Origin: Excoecaria cochinchinensis
Taxonomy: Eukaryota; Streptophyta; Magnoliopsida; Malpighiales; Euphorbiaceae
Direction of reading: 5' to 3'
Assembly: GCA_947683425.1 (NCBI GenBank)
Contig: CANTUQ010000043.1
Span: forward strand, 10,487,501-10,551,500
DNA: 64,000 bases
Numbering within the stretch: the stretch's first letter is position 1; every line of letters starts with the position of its first letter. A program made the position numbers and the translations under genes. Below are positions 29,298 through 41,690 of the stretch, piece by piece. Below the pieces are notes generated by a model that was given only the letters and a program-made list of their open reading frames with translations, was not told where the DNA came from and did no database searches.

Positions 29298-31639
29298 TGT
29301 GATGCCGTTTCCCAAATGCTGGATTAGCTCAGCTAATCAGCCAGGAACGGTCGTTACACACACACAGAATGCATACACGCTTGTTTTTCTAATTCATGTT
29401 AAAACCTGAACAATAAAATTTCTTCATATAAACTCATCCACTTGCATATCATGCCATTCACTTCTAGGTCATTCACTATATTCACATATACACATATAAC
29501 TAACCATATTCAGTTAATAGCTTTACACATTTTTAGTATTCTCATTTTACATATTACTTATACAAAAAACTTATACATTGATTATACAGAAATTCCATAA
29601 CAAAACCCCCAAAACCTACACTAGTAGCTTCCCTAATGTTGACCGTTGTAAGCGGGAGTGTCCTTCGGTCAGCTCTCGTCCGTACCCACACGGATTAGAG
29701 TAAACTTGTGCTCAGCGATAATGCTTAGTGGGGAACACACACATAACATATAACATAACATAATATAACATTAATTAACACCCAAGCATCATGCAAGAAT
29801 TCATGTTAGATTACTAGCCATAAACATCCAAATAACCTTATAGGCATATCATAATCACTTAACCCATTTGTACTCATATAACATTACTCAACTCATTTAA
29901 GTGATCAAGAACGTAGCAAACATATTTATAGAGTTTATCATCATTGCTTTTGTTTAATTGCCTGCAATTCAAAGACGCGGATAACGGGTTTCGCATTTGT
30001 ACCACCAAGGTACGATATTCGCATTATAAACTCATTCAAGCATTGGTACCCTAAGGTACAGTAATCGCATTAAGCATTATTCCACATATAGAAATCCAAC
30101 AATGATTATTTTGCATTGTGATTCTAGAGGAATCGGACGCATTGGGCTACAGCACTTTGACCATATAAGCATGCCTATCTATCCACTACTTGACTCGCAG
30201 GCTTAGTTAATTAATTTCATTATCAATTTCATGTTTGCAATTACTCGTAACACATCCATCAACCATTGTCAAATTCCCCTTTACATTTATTCACAATGCA
30301 CTAACAATTCACATCACTTGTATACACATCATGCTTCTTATACCAATTTATACTTGATCATTAATTAAGCAATTGATCGCATTCAAGAACCATCTTAATC
30401 ATATGTATATACACATCATTTAGTTCTAAAATAATGCTCATACACAATGTCATTCACCTTGCCTTAAAGCCTCATAAGTTGCAAGTTCAAAAACATTAAG
30501 GTTATATTGTCAAACAGAGAGGGGTCACGGTCACAACCAATTTTGGTTGTCACCATGACATATTGAAGTCCTCAAATAGAATATAATCTGTGGTAGGTCA
30601 TGGTCACAACCAGTTTGGTTGTCATCGTGACATACCATTAACCTCACGGGCAGAATGCATCTTGGAGTACCTCACGGTCACAACCATTTTGGTTGTCACC
30701 GTGACATATCCTTGAGTGCAAAACAGAATGTAAACTTTGGTATCTCACGGTCACAACCATTTTGGTTGTCACCGTGACATACTAAATACAATCAGGCAGA
30801 ATTGAATTCATGCATACCTCACGGTCACAACCGTTTTGGTTGTCACTGTGACCTATGCAAAAATACTACAAGCTGTGCTTCGCCAAAGCACAGCTGTGCT
30901 TCCTGTTTCTATTCTCTTTTCACATTTGGGACTTTAAACCTCACTTTCTCTTTTAGCAATCATACCAACAACAACAACACATTCACAAATGACACATACC
31001 TGATTTCCACTATGCTATTTCCATCCAACCGAACACACATCTTATTCATTTTCATCACATACATATATAATACTCAATCTCAACAATTCCAAGATTGAAC
31101 ATCATCCATCAATTCTCATTCCAATACAAACAAAAATCAAGAAAAGGAGTAGAAAATGAGAAACACCATTTACTTAACCACTTACCTTTCAAATCTTAGC
31201 TCTTAATTCTTGTTCCTTCTAACCATATACATGCAACCAATTCAATGCTCTCTCTTTCAAAACTACTCTCACGCAAGGAAGAAGAAACAAAGAAAAATGA
31301 CAAAGTTCTCACAAATTAGCCATTTCTCTTTTCTCGAATCTCTATGTGTGCATGCACTTGTGGAGGTGGAAGCATAAAATGAAGCCACCTGGATTCCACC
31401 ACAATTTGCTATTATTAATTAACTTAAGTTATTCTTAGCTTATGCTTTAAGTTAATCCCCATTAAATGCCACTAACTCATTATAAACTTAATCATACAAA
31501 CTTACTATTTGGCAACTTAACTATCATTCATCCTTTCAATTAAGTCCCTCCTTTGTTACAATTAAGTCCAACCCTACACATTTAGTCACACATACACCCA
31601 AGTTAGACTAGTTACTAGGGTACATTTTCGGCCATTACA
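29298..31639 (-). repeat. 3' LTR of the degenerate chromovirus
   Basis: 2342 bp, in sense TGTAATGGCCGAAAATG at 31639 to GGCATCACA at 29298. It lacks about 245 bp present in the 5' LTR at 48603-48850. Landmarks in sense: AG|GTAAGT donor (31185), GCTGTGC/GCACAGC stem (about 30900-30868), hairpin array 30852-30525, GGTACC/GGTAC hairpins (30059-30045, 30013-29999), CCCCACTAAGC hairpin (about 29735). Here the acceptor-like AG is replaced by GTGTGGGT. Confidence 0.88.
30525..30852 (-). repeat. Five-unit hairpin array, about 73-bp period, CACGGTCAC type
   Basis: Units begin at 30525, 30598, 30672, 30745 and 30819. Each has arms CACGGTCACAACC and GGTTGTCACCGTG around a TTTT-type loop, with one conserved unpaired position. 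Spacers contain CAGAAT. Further copies of the array lie at 48059-48388 (5' LTR) and 55908-56235 (another element). Confidence 0.9.
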
Positions 31640-31661
31640 ACTCTCCCCTCCTTAAAAGAAT

Positions 31662-32559
31662 TTAGTCCTCGAAATTCATAACTGAATCAAATAAAAAAGG
31701 ATGCTGCTTTTGCATAGCGGCTTTCGGTTCCCATGTTGCTTCTTCTACACCATGGTGTTGCCAAAGCACTTTCACAAGCAGTATTTTCTTATTTCGAAGC
31801 TGGCTCACTTCTTTTGCCAAAATTGTCTTTGATTTCTCATCGTAAGTGAAGTTCAGCTGTATTTTTACTTTGCTTACAGGTAACACATGAGATTCATCCG
31901 ATCTATACCTTCTCAACATGGACATATAAAACACATCATAAAGCTTGGCTAAAGCCGGAGGCAATGCCAATCGATAAGCTACAGGACTTACTCTATGCAG
32001 AACCTTATACAGTCCATTGAACCTTGGACTCAATTTCCCTTTCTTACCAAATCTCAATAACTTCCTCCAAGGAGATACTTTCAAAAACACTTTATCACCT
32101 ATCTCAAATTCAATATCTTTTCTCTTCATATTCGCATAGGACTTTTGTCTATCACTTGCTACCTTCAACCTTTGCTGAATAAGTCTTGCCTTCTCTACTA
32201 TATCTCGGACCAAATCTGGTCCAATCATCCTGTGCTCACCCAATTCTATCCAATAAACCGGCGTACGATATTTCCTTCCGTATAAAACTTCATATGGCAC
32301 CATGCCAATACTTGTCTGATAACCATTATTATAAGCAAATTCCAAAAGTGGAAGATACTTATCCTAACTCCTTTAGAAATCCAAAACACAAGCTCGCATT
32401 AAATCTTCCAATATTTGAATAACTCTTTCTGACTGACCATCGGTCTGTGGGTGAAAAGCAGTACTGAAATTCAACCTTGTACCCAAAGCAGCCTGTAAAC
32501 TCTTCCAAAACTTAGAAGTAAACCTGGGATCCCTATCAGAAACAATAGATAAGGGTACC
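31662..32559 (-). pseudogene. pol: Integrase C-terminal part and chromodomain of degenerate chromovirus
   Basis: This is the part of pol left of the Tat insertion. Readable in one frame: integrase core from VPLSIVSDRDPRFTSKFW and HPQTDGQSERVIQ (D and E present), two stops near 32373-32364, MEFAYNNGYQTSIGMVPYEV, the C-terminal GDKVFLKVSPWRKLLRFGKK, then a chromodomain with LVKVLWQHHGVEEATWEP and MNFED. The first D of the catalytic triad is on the other side of the insertion. Function is lost. Confidence 0.9.
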
Positions 32560-33661
32560 TGTGACGCACGTCGAACCCCGTAGGACACCCCGAAGGCCCA
32601 CTCTTAGGGCTTTCGGGAGAGGTTCATAAAAATTTGTAAGGTATTTAAAAGTGCGTCTATTTTGGGCAACAAGGAGGTTTCTTAGAGTCGCCACCTAATA
32701 GAATATTGGGACTAGTCGTCTAGTCTCGTTGAGCCTAAGACGATGCATAATATCCATTTTGGGCAAGCCAAAGGGATCTTGGAGATATCATCCCAATAAA
32801 ACACTGGAATGATCCTCTAACCCCGTGGAGCCTAGGATTGTAAATTTAAGTCTTTTGGTGGGACACAAGAGGTGTCTTGGAGATCCCATCCCAATGAAAC
32901 ATCAGAATTGTCCTCTCGCCTCGTTCAGCCCAAAGACCAGAGATGGTTCGGGACTTCTCATTTATTCATACCTTGGTTATTTTATAATTAAGTTTTGAAT
33001 TTGAGTTTTCATCCCTTTTCTCATACATTTCGATGCAATAATTAGAGCATAAGTTTGATCATTCAAGGAAAGCAATAAATAAAAGGGTAAATAAAATAAA
33101 GTACATGAAAATAAAGTACCACAAAACTGGGGGCGGAATACAACTCCCTTTGTAAATAAATTACAACATCATGTATGAAATGGGGTATTTATTGAGAATG
33201 AGGACATTGGTCCTCTCTTGCATAATTAAATAAAACAATTATTATGGTGACAATGTATTTGGATGAAAAACTAGGACATTGGTCTCATTTTTTTAGGAAA
33301 AACCAATTTATTTTATAGAAATACTTTTGTGTGATTTTTTTAATTAAGCGTGCATAAAAACTATTTCATTTAACAATTATATAACAAATAAATAAAAAAA
33401 AGGAAAATTAACATGTACAATAAAATGATCAAACCCCGAATCTCCTCCTTCGCTTGCATAGATGCTCAAACAAGGAAAAATACGGATTTAAAACCAAAAA
33501 ACCAAAGACAAATAAAATTTATGTTAGTGATTAAACCAAAGAAATTAATTAAACACATAAAACAATAAATCATAGATTAGAATAAATAAAACATGCATTA
33601 TATACGACAAGTCAATTAAATAACATATTAAAATAAATTGATTAACATATTAATTAAAACA

Positions 33662-33722
<61 letters not shown>

Positions 33723-35147
33723 TGAGATAAGACAAAAATAATATTTAGAAATATTAGATCTATGTACAAAAACACATGAAATAAATAAAAACAAAATAAA
33801 TGTAAAAATCTACATGGTTAACAATTAAATATAAGCAAAATAAATAAAAGAAAAATAAAAGTTAAGGGATCAAGTCTAGAATATTTACCCTCAGATTTGG
33901 ATTCGATTGATGATGAAAATGATTGATTTTCCTTGTTTGATGATTTGCAATATTAGAGTGAAATATGATGAAAATGTTGGAATTTTATTCTAAGAAAAAA
34001 TAGAATAAAAAATGATCAAAAATTCTTTAAGAACAAAGAATTAATTTCTTTGCCTAAAGAAATGATTTTGATAAAAAAAAATGATTTTTATTGATTAAAA
34101 TTAAAGAAAAATGATTTCGAGAACAAACAATGATTTTATTTATCTCAACAAAAATTATTAAGGAAAAAGTTGTTTTTATAAAAACCAAATGAAAAAATTG
34201 GATTTTGATAACAAACAATTGTTTAGTTTGTCTCAAAATCAATTTTTCATCAAAGAAATTTCTTTAGAAAATATTAAAAAGTTTAATTAAAAAACAATTA
34301 AAAACAAAATTTTGAGAGCAAATAATTGTTGTATTTGTCTCAAAATTTGATCAATCAAAAAAATCCCTTCTAAAAATATGTTTAGAAGAAGTTCTCTTAA
34401 AAAAAGAGTTGAAAAATGAGCTTTTCTTTTTCAATTTTTGGTTGGGAGAAAATCTGGAAGTTTTGGGAGCTTTTGAGAGGAGGAAGAAGAAGAAATGATG
34501 AAGAAAAACCCTAAGAAAAATCCTCTTCTTTTAGGTTTTCATCTCTTTCTTCTTATATTAAGAAATTAGGGAAAATAAGGATAATTAAAGGGATAAAATC
34601 TAATAAAATTAGATATTATCTATTTTGAATTTTAAAAATTGAATATGTCCTTAAAAACCATGAAAAAATAGGATAAAAAAGGGATTTTAGGTGAAAAAAT
34701 GGGAAAAAAACGATTTCGGGTGAAAATCGGTAGCAGCGGGCGAGATTGGGCGATCGACGCCCGTTCGGGGCGCACGACGGGCATTGGTCGAGTGCCAAGC
34801 GTGCGCGCTCACCCAGCGCGCATCTCTGCTCGCACATCTAGCGCGGCAGAGCCGCACGCAGGCACTGCGCCAGCGAGCGCGCACGCGCTCCTGCTCGCTG
34901 CTGCGTGGCCGACGCTCCAATATTTTTTTTTTATTTTTTATTTTCTAATTTAACTAAAAATATTGTAATTTCAAGCCCCCATTTTTCAAATCTAATTTTT
35001 AAAAATATTTTTTATTATTTTTCAATTTTTCACTCTAAAATGCAAATTTGACGAGGAAATCATCACTTTTAACCTTTTTAGCCTATGAAGGCAATTGTCA
35101 TCATCGGGTAACTTCGATCTAGGCTGACTCAAGACCCCGTGTCTACA
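32560..35147 (-). repeat. 3' LTR of the gag-only Tat element
   Basis: 2588 bp, in sense TGTAGACACGGGG at 35147 to GACGTGCGTCACA at 32560. GC-rich block 34730-34915 (sense U3), AATATAAG TATA-like site near 34552, donor-like CTGAGG|GTAAATATT near 33885, AAT microsatellite 33660-33722, GGAGTTGTATTCCGC (about 33150-33135) and TGGCGACTC (about 32694-32686). Closely similar to the 5' LTR 40533-43104. Confidence 0.9.
33660..33722. repeat. AAT microsatellite in Tat LTR
   Basis: An uninterrupted (AAT)n run of about 20 units. The other LTR has a shorter run at about 41650-41690, so length has changed since insertion. Confidence 0.95.
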
Positions 35148-35166
35148 GTTGGCCCCAGTTTAGGGG
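35148..35166 (-). promoter_or_regulatory. Purine-rich tract of the gag-only Tat element
   Basis: In sense AAACTGGGGCCAACTG directly precedes the LTR start TGTAGACACGG; same type as 17896-17912. Confidence 0.7.
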
Positions 35167-35257
35167 AATCTAGTACACTAGTGTCTAGGTGAGCCTAAAC
35201 TCAAAGAGAAGTAAAGAGATGCGTACCTGAGGCAGCCCTTACCTTTCCGAAATGGGG

Positions 35258-36045
35258 AACCTGTGGTGGTAGTTGTGGCCATGTTGCAGGCGCATTATCG
35301 TTTGTTGAAGTGGTAGTGTCGTGGTCATGCTAACCCTTCGTAGCGTGGTATTGCCGCCATCATACAAACCCTTCGGATTTGATGAAGTGGTAGTGCCGTG
35401 GTCGTGCTAATCGTAGAGTAGTAGTGCCGCCATTGTGCTAACCCTTCGATTTGATGAAGTGGTAGTGCCGTGTTCGTGCCAACCCTCCGTAGAGTAGTAG
35501 TGCCGCCATCGTGCTAACCTTTCGATTTGATGAAGTGGTAGTGTTGTGGCCGTGCTAACCCTCCGTAGAGTGGTAGTGCCGCCATCGTGCTAACCCTTCG
35601 ATTTGATGAAGTAGTAGTGCCGTGGTCGTGCTAACCCTCCGTAGAGTAGTAGTGCCGCCATCGTGCTAACCCTTCTGTTTTAATGAAGTGGTAGTGCCGT
35701 GGTCGTGCTAACCCTTCGTAGAGTAGTAGTGCTGCCATCGTGCTAACCCTTCTATTTCCTGAAGGGGTAGTGTCGTGGTCATGCTAACCTTCCGTAGAGT
35801 GGTAGTGCCGCCATCGTGCTAACCCTTCGATTTGATGAAGTGGTAGTGCCAACCCTCCATAGAGTAGTAGTGCCGCCATCATGCTAACCCTTCTATTTGC
35901 TGAAGTGGTAGTGTCGTGGTCGTGTTAACCCTCCGTACAGTGGTAGTGCCGCCATCGTGCTAACCCTTCGATTTGCTGAAGTTGTAGTGTCGTGGTCATG
36001 CTAACCCTCCGTGGAGTGGTAGTACCGCCATCGTGCTAACCCTTC
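35258..36045. repeat. Tandem repeat block, unit about 76-78 bp
   Basis: About ten units with the pattern TGAAGTGGTAGTGCCGTGG, GTCGTGCTAACCCTCCGTAG and AGTAGTGCCGCCATCGTGCT. Each unit contains two related halves. It lies next to the 3' LTR in the region where the other Tat element has its 103-bp repeats, but the sequences are unrelated. Beyond it CCCCTGAGAGGTCTTTGGTT recurs three times (36059-36215). Confidence 0.9.
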
Positions 36046-36476
36046 TGTGATTGGCTATCCCCTGAGAGGTCTTTGGTTGAGATCTACCCCCGGAGAGGTC
36101 TTTGGTTTAGATTTGGATTAGTGTTTGACATGATGTTTGGACTGTTATTTTGGCTGGATGTTTGGATTGATATTTTGATTGATTGGTTGCCCCCTAAGAG
36201 GTCTTTGGTTGAGATCTTGACTGATGTCGTCACTCGGTTTTGGCCGATGTCCGCATCAAATCTCTCTTTCTGCAAAATAGGGAAACTAAAATATGCAAAA
36301 AAAATAGTGAGCATGCAACTGAAATGCATGAGTCATGCAGAAATGCAGTATAAGAATTCATCTATGTGGACTTGGAGATGATAGCCGAGCTAGCTGCAGT
36401 TTACAATAGGATCGATGCCTTTTAAGCTGCTTTTGAATTTCATGCCCTTTGGGATTGGAGATTCTCATCTGATACC

Positions 36477-36634
36477 TGTAGTCATTATTTGAAGGTAGTG
36501 CGTCCCTTGTGGATTTTCACACTAACATTTCTTAGCGGGAGATGCGTCATTTGCGGATTTTCACATAACCCTGTGCCTTATTTTTGCCTGGAATAGACCC
36601 AACCCAATCCAGCGGCTTTTATTTTTTTTTTTAA
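36477..36634 (+). other. Remnant of the Tat antisense-ORF intron, exons lost
   Basis: About 157 nt align along their whole length with the antisense-ORF intron at 4449-2016. Shared blocks are GTCATTATTT, CCCTTGTGGATTTTCACACT, TTTCTTAGCGGGAG, CGTCATTT, TGCCTTA and TCCAGCGGCTTTT followed by a T run. The orientation (antisense to the element) and length agree. No flanking exon-like protein sequence is recognisable. Confidence 0.7.
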
Positions 36635-36930
36635 GGATAGACTGCCTGTTTTTAGGTTTTCACCCTATCCTTTTGCCTAATTTTTGCTTAGAGCACCAGT
36701 TACAGTTTTCACTCTAACGGCTTTTTTTTTAAGGATAGACTGCCTGTTTTCAGGTTTTCACCCTATCCTTTTGCCTAATTTTTGCTTAGAGCGCCAGTTA
36801 CGGTTTTCACTATAACGGCTTTTTTTTTAAGGATAGACTGCCTATTTCCATATTTTCACCCTATCCTTTTGCCTAAATTTTGCTTAGAGCGCCAGTTACG
36901 ATTTTCACTCTAATGGCTTTTTTTTATTTA
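36633..36930 (+). repeat. 98-bp tandem repeats derived from the intron 3' end
   Basis: AAGGATAGACTGCCT recurs at 36633, 36731 and 36829. Each unit contains GGTTTTCACCCTATCC, GCGCCAGTTACG and a GGC(T)8-10 tail like the intron's polypyrimidine end. Confidence 0.85.
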
Positions 36931-38245
36931 TTTTTTGCTGATTGCTGAAGAGGCAGAAGATATTGCCCGAGAATCTTTCAGGAGTCTTGGGACACGGTGC
37001 TGTAGGATCGGCTCCACATTTGATAGTAGGATGAGTCGGCTGAAGCGCTCGAGTGGTGGACAGTGGATGACTTTGATCATATAAAGTGAACTGCTCTGAT
37101 CACTTCAATATAACATTGCATACATGCATGTGTTTCAATTTGATTTTATTAAACACGATCATTGTTTTGGCATTGATTTTAAAAAATACAAGACTTCAGC
37201 TAATCTCGACATAGATCTTGAAAGCATCAAACTCTTGTTATCAATCAGCCCTCTTGGGTTTTCATGATTGAAGATTTTATCTCAACTTTTTTTTTAAGCC
37301 TTTGCCATTAACTTTCTTCAGTCCTTCGATGTTGGTTGAACTTGCCTTCATCTTCATTTGTTGGGGAAGCTGCTCTTTTTGACGATGACTCTTTTTAGCA
37401 CAAAAGTTTTGGTCTTGGCCGTTGTGCAAACCGGCTGAGGTAGTGATTTTTCCCTTGGATTCTGGCCATGAAAGTCTTCTTTTTGTTGGGTTTTGTGGGG
37501 CTCAATTTTTTAAGTAACCTTTGATGGTTAAGATGGGGCTGTATGTTGGCTTCAAATGGCGTGGGACAAAGCTATGGTTTAGGATAGGACTTTTTTTTTT
37601 GATTTTTTTTTTATAATGAACTGTCCTTTTAAGTTTGGTTATAAGGGTCATTGCTATTCTCATATGATCAAAGGTTAACATTAATTCACTTGGAGCACAT
37701 GTCTCAAAAGTTGTGAGGAAAGGGATTCTAGAGCTTGGTCTTAATGGGCTGATCAGAATTTTGCTTTGTTTGGTTATACCGTGTGTATCTGGTATGTTGG
37801 GGATGAGGATTGGCCTTTGAATCTTTTGTTCATCATCATGTTGGCACATTGAAGCAGCATTACTCCCACAATATCTTTGTCAATTGTAGGCATGTCATTT
37901 TAGGTCCAGGCAAAGGCCCTTTTTTTTCTTCTTTTTTTTATATCTCTCAAGAATTGCCTCTCTTCAGGAGTTATAATAGATGCTTATCAAGATTTTCCTT
38001 GGAATTTCCAAAAATTTTGAGACTAATTGTAGTCATATTATTTGAATCAATGTCACAGTAAATGCATTGTGATCATGCTAAATGAAATCATTAGAAACAC
38101 CATACAAATAAGCAAAAATTATTCTATTGAAATAACCAAACATTGTCTTAAAAAAATTGTTCTCAAAATAATAACAAAGATTGAAAAGAAGGAACATAAT
38201 CTTCATTTCCACTCTCACTAATGGATTAAGAGCACCCGATCATAA
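36931..38245. other. Noncoding 3' region of the gag-only Tat element
   Basis: I see no gene. Several runs of 8-10 T occur, and open frames are short and unlike known proteins. In a complete relative pol would lie in or next to this stretch. Confidence 0.5.
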
Positions 38246-39622
38246 TCATGGTGGAGGGACCGCATTGTAACCTGCCTTTTTCTTCTTTTCTCTCTTCTCA
38301 GGATCCTTGATCTGATTGGTGTCAATTACATCCTGGATTTTGTTTCTCAATGCTCGGCAGTAATTCATCAGGTGGCCGATGTGCTGGTGGTATGCGCAGT
38401 ACTGGTCTTCTCTGTGCCCTGGCTGCCCTTGATTCATAGCCGGTCTAGGCGCTAAAGGTTGCAGCTTACCCTCTTTCATCAATCTCTCTAGCACCCAAGA
38501 TGGAGATCGACTTAAGTTGGAGTAGTACCTCTAGCGTTGCCCCACTCCAATAGCTGACACTTCGACAGTCTTGCCATTCCTATTGTTGCTGCTTCCAGCA
38601 CCTCCCGGTCTAGGCCCAGACTGGTTCCCATTGCTTTTCCCAGCAAAGTTATTATGGCTTGCTTTCTTTCCTAGGTAGGCTGCCTCAGCCTCTACAGCGA
38701 TATCCTTGAGCGACTCCCAGTCCCTGAGCCCCTTAAAGTTGAGCAAATCCCTCAAATAAGGGCAAGATTTTCTAATGAATAACCTGATCTGGTCAGTGGT
38801 GTTAGGCTTCCTCTTCATCTCTATGACCCTGTTCCTCCATCTGGTCAGGTACTCATGTACTAATTCATCGCTCCGTTGCTATAAGAGCTCAAGGTCTTTT
38901 AGGGTGACCTCCATCCTAGTGCTGCAGTCGTACTGCTTAATGAACTCTTCGGTCAAAAGGTCCCAGTCCTCCTTGGACCTCCTATCCAAACCGTGGTACC
39001 AGTCAACTGCCGGGCCCACCAGACTAAGGCAGAAATATTCCACCTTGTTCTTTTTACTCAACCCTGTGCCTTTCATGACCAAGGTGTACTGCTTGACGTG
39101 GGCGGATGGGTCAGAGGTGCTATCAAATTTCAGCAGCTCGGGCATCTTGAATCTTTGGGGCAGCAGCTCTTCATCCCCCAGATCTCTGTCTTATGGGTTG
39201 ACCCCCTTTCCAGCTGATAGCATGCATGTGATTGCCTCAATCTGTTGCCTCATCCCCCTTAAGGCTTCGTCTTCCCCCCTAGGTGCCCTGGGCCTCACAG
39301 CATGGTGGACTATTGGCTCTTCATCTTCCTCCTCCATTAGGAAATCATCGTTGGGATTATGAATCCTTTCCCCTCTTGGCTCGATGGGTGCGGTAGCTCT
39401 GTGATCATTGTTGGCTTGGCGAGCAGCAACTCCAACGAAGGGAGCCTCCCCACCAGCAGGTGGTTCTTGCCCCCGAGGAGGGGCTGCCTGTGGTTGTAGA
39501 GCAGCAGGTGGATGGGCAATCCTTTCAGCCATGGCGCCCATCATATCCATCATTCTATGCTCAAAATCTTCTAGCCTCCTAGCTAGGTCCTGAGTGGTCA
39601 ACGCTCCAGCTTCTTCTGCCAT
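38246..39622 (-). pseudogene. gag: Tat-lineage gag with three in-frame stops
   Basis: Gag would form the particle shell. From the ATG at 39622 (MAEEAGALTTQDLARRLEDF) a single frame runs 458 codons with stops at 39193-39191, 38881-38879 and 38533-38531 and no frameshift. N-terminal coiled-coil-like segment, Pro/Ala/Gly-rich linker, then the conserved gag core MPELLKFDSTSDPSAHVKQY, VGPAVDWYHGLDRRS and LTEEFIKQYD (about 39145-38950), a second helical part (YLTRWRNRVIEMKRK), an Asn/Gly-rich stretch, and a C-terminal YCAYHQHIGHLMNYC zinc-like motif of the CX2HX4HX4C form usual in this lineage. The frame upstream of 39622 stays open to 39910 but has no gag character, so 39622 is the better start. 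Confidence 0.88.
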
Positions 39623-40512
39623 TGGTGGTTCTAGAGAGAGTGACTCATAATCCCAGTTGGGCACCAATTTTGGCAACTCAAAAAGCGGATTTGACCTTAC
39701 TAGTCGACCGTCGGAACCTCTTGTCCACTTAGATGAATCTATGATGGCTAAAAAAATTAGATTGTTAGAATGATGCATGAATGACATATACAATGCATGA
39801 TAGTGAGTTATGCAATATTTACAATCACATGAAAGCAAGTAAATCCTTTCAACCTTATTACTTCCACACACGAGGTAATATGGTCTCTTTCCTAGGTGGG
39901 CTTGATCCATGGGTTAGCAGGGAACCCAATGGACGCATATGGTGCTCGGTGGAAAATCGGCACCATAACATCTCTTATCTAATACGCATACATATGGATT
40001 TTGGCCTTTATATATTTAAACATTTCAACTAAATTAAGATGGGCCCATCGGGGCATAAAAGCCTTTGATAAAAGCCAATTTAATTGGGTTGAATTTGTTT
40101 AATATATAATGGCCCGCATAGCAAGCATTGTATTAAGGTACATGTCACCTAGGGGAAGTATCTATTGCCATTACATGAGCTTTGGTCATGGGTAACGATA
40201 TTTTGGGGTTACCCAAGCATGGTCCCTACCGACGGGTTTAGCTCATCATGAGCATAACGACCGATCGGGTCACCATTTGATATACCTTGATGGTACGAGA
40301 CTTGGGCTGATGATTATCCTTAACACTTTTCTACATTGAGTGAACGTAGGGTCATGCTTCGGGAACACACCGGGGCTAATAAAGGGACCAAACTAGCATA
40401 GTTCTAAGGCTCTAATGATATGATATGCAACTTCGAAAAGGGATAAAAATTTTAAATTAAAACTCAATTATAAATTTTAACCAAGGTACTTTCGAATCGA
40501 AGCCACTTAGAG
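39623..40512 (-). other. Leader between primer site and gag, gag-only Tat element
   Basis: About 890 bp without convincing coding sequence. It is probably the untranslated leader that carries packaging signals; no specific signal identified. Confidence 0.5.
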
Positions 40513-40513
40513 G

Positions 40514-40531
40514 TCTCCAGTGGAGTCGTCA
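40514..40531 (-). promoter_or_regulatory. Primer-binding site, Arg-tRNA type
   Basis: In sense TGACGACTCCACTGGAGA starts 1 nt after the LTR end. It is close to TGGCGACTCCACTGGGGA, the site type reported for Tat/Ogre elements and assigned to an arginine tRNA. Confidence 0.75.
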
Positions 40532-40532
40532 C

Positions 40533-41648
40533 TGTAACGCGCGCCGAACCCTGTAGGACACCTGGAAGGCCCGCTCTTAGGGCTTTCGGGAGAGGTTTAT
40601 AAAAACTTGTAAGGTATTTACAAGTGCATCTATTTTGGGCAACAAGGAGGTTTCTTAGAGTCGCCACCCAATAGAACATTGGGACAGGTCGTTTAGCCTC
40701 GTTGAGCCTAAGACGGTGCATAATATCCATTTTGGGCAAGTCAAAGGGATCTTGGAGATATCATCCCAATAGAACACTAGAATGATCCTCTAACCCCGTG
40801 AAGCCTAGGATTGTAAATTTAAGTCTTTTGGTGGGACACAAGAGGTGTCTTGGAGATCCCATCCCAATGAAACATCGGAATGGTCCTCTCACCTCGTTGA
40901 GCCCAAAGACCAGAGATGGTTTGGGACTTCTCATTTATTCATACCTTGGTTATTTTATAATTAAGTTTTGAATTTGAGTTTTTATCCCTTTTCTCATACA
41001 TTTCGATTCAATAATTAGAGCGCAAGTTTGATCATTCAAGGAAAGCGATAAATAAAAGGGTAAATAAAATAAAGTACATAAAAATAAAGTACAACAAAAT
41101 TAGGGGCGGAATACAACCCCCATTGTAAATAAAATACAACATCATGCATAAAACGGGATATTTATTGAGAATGAGGACATTGGTCCTCTCATGCGTAATT
41201 AAATAAAATAATTTTGATGGTGATAATGTATTTGGATGAAAAATTAGGACATTGGTCCCATTTTATTAGGAAAAATCAATTTATTTTATAGAAATACTTT
41301 TGTGTGATTTTTTTTAATTAAGCGTGCATAAAAACTATTTCATTTAACAATTATATAACAAATAAATCAAAAATAAACAAATGAAAATTAACATGTACAA
41401 TAAAATGATCAAACCCCGAATCTCCTCCTTCGCTTACATAGATGCTCAAACAAGGAAAAATACGAATTTGAAACCGAAAAAACAAAGACAAATAAAATTT
41501 ATGTTAGTGATTAAACCAAAGAAATTAATTAAACACATAAAACAATAAATCATAGATTAGAATAAATAAAACATGCATTATATACGACAAGTCAATTAAA
41601 TAACATATTAAAATGAATTGGTTAACATATTAAATAAAACAAATAATG

Positions 41649-41690
<42 letters not shown>

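Noticed and set aside
29275..31639. Treating 29275 as the boundary of the minus-strand chromovirus 3' LTR
   Set aside because: The first 23 bp are not in the matching 5' LTR, and the ACCCT and CTAAC duplications show they belong to a separate solo LTR.
34699..34953. 84-aa GC-rich open frame and its reverse frames
   Set aside because: Lies in the U3 GC block of a Tat LTR; the other LTR copy at 42695-42904 does not keep the same protein.
37502..38061. Open frames of 83-115 aa on both strands
   Set aside because: No recognisable domain, overlapping on both strands in T-rich spacer of a Tat element; likely chance.
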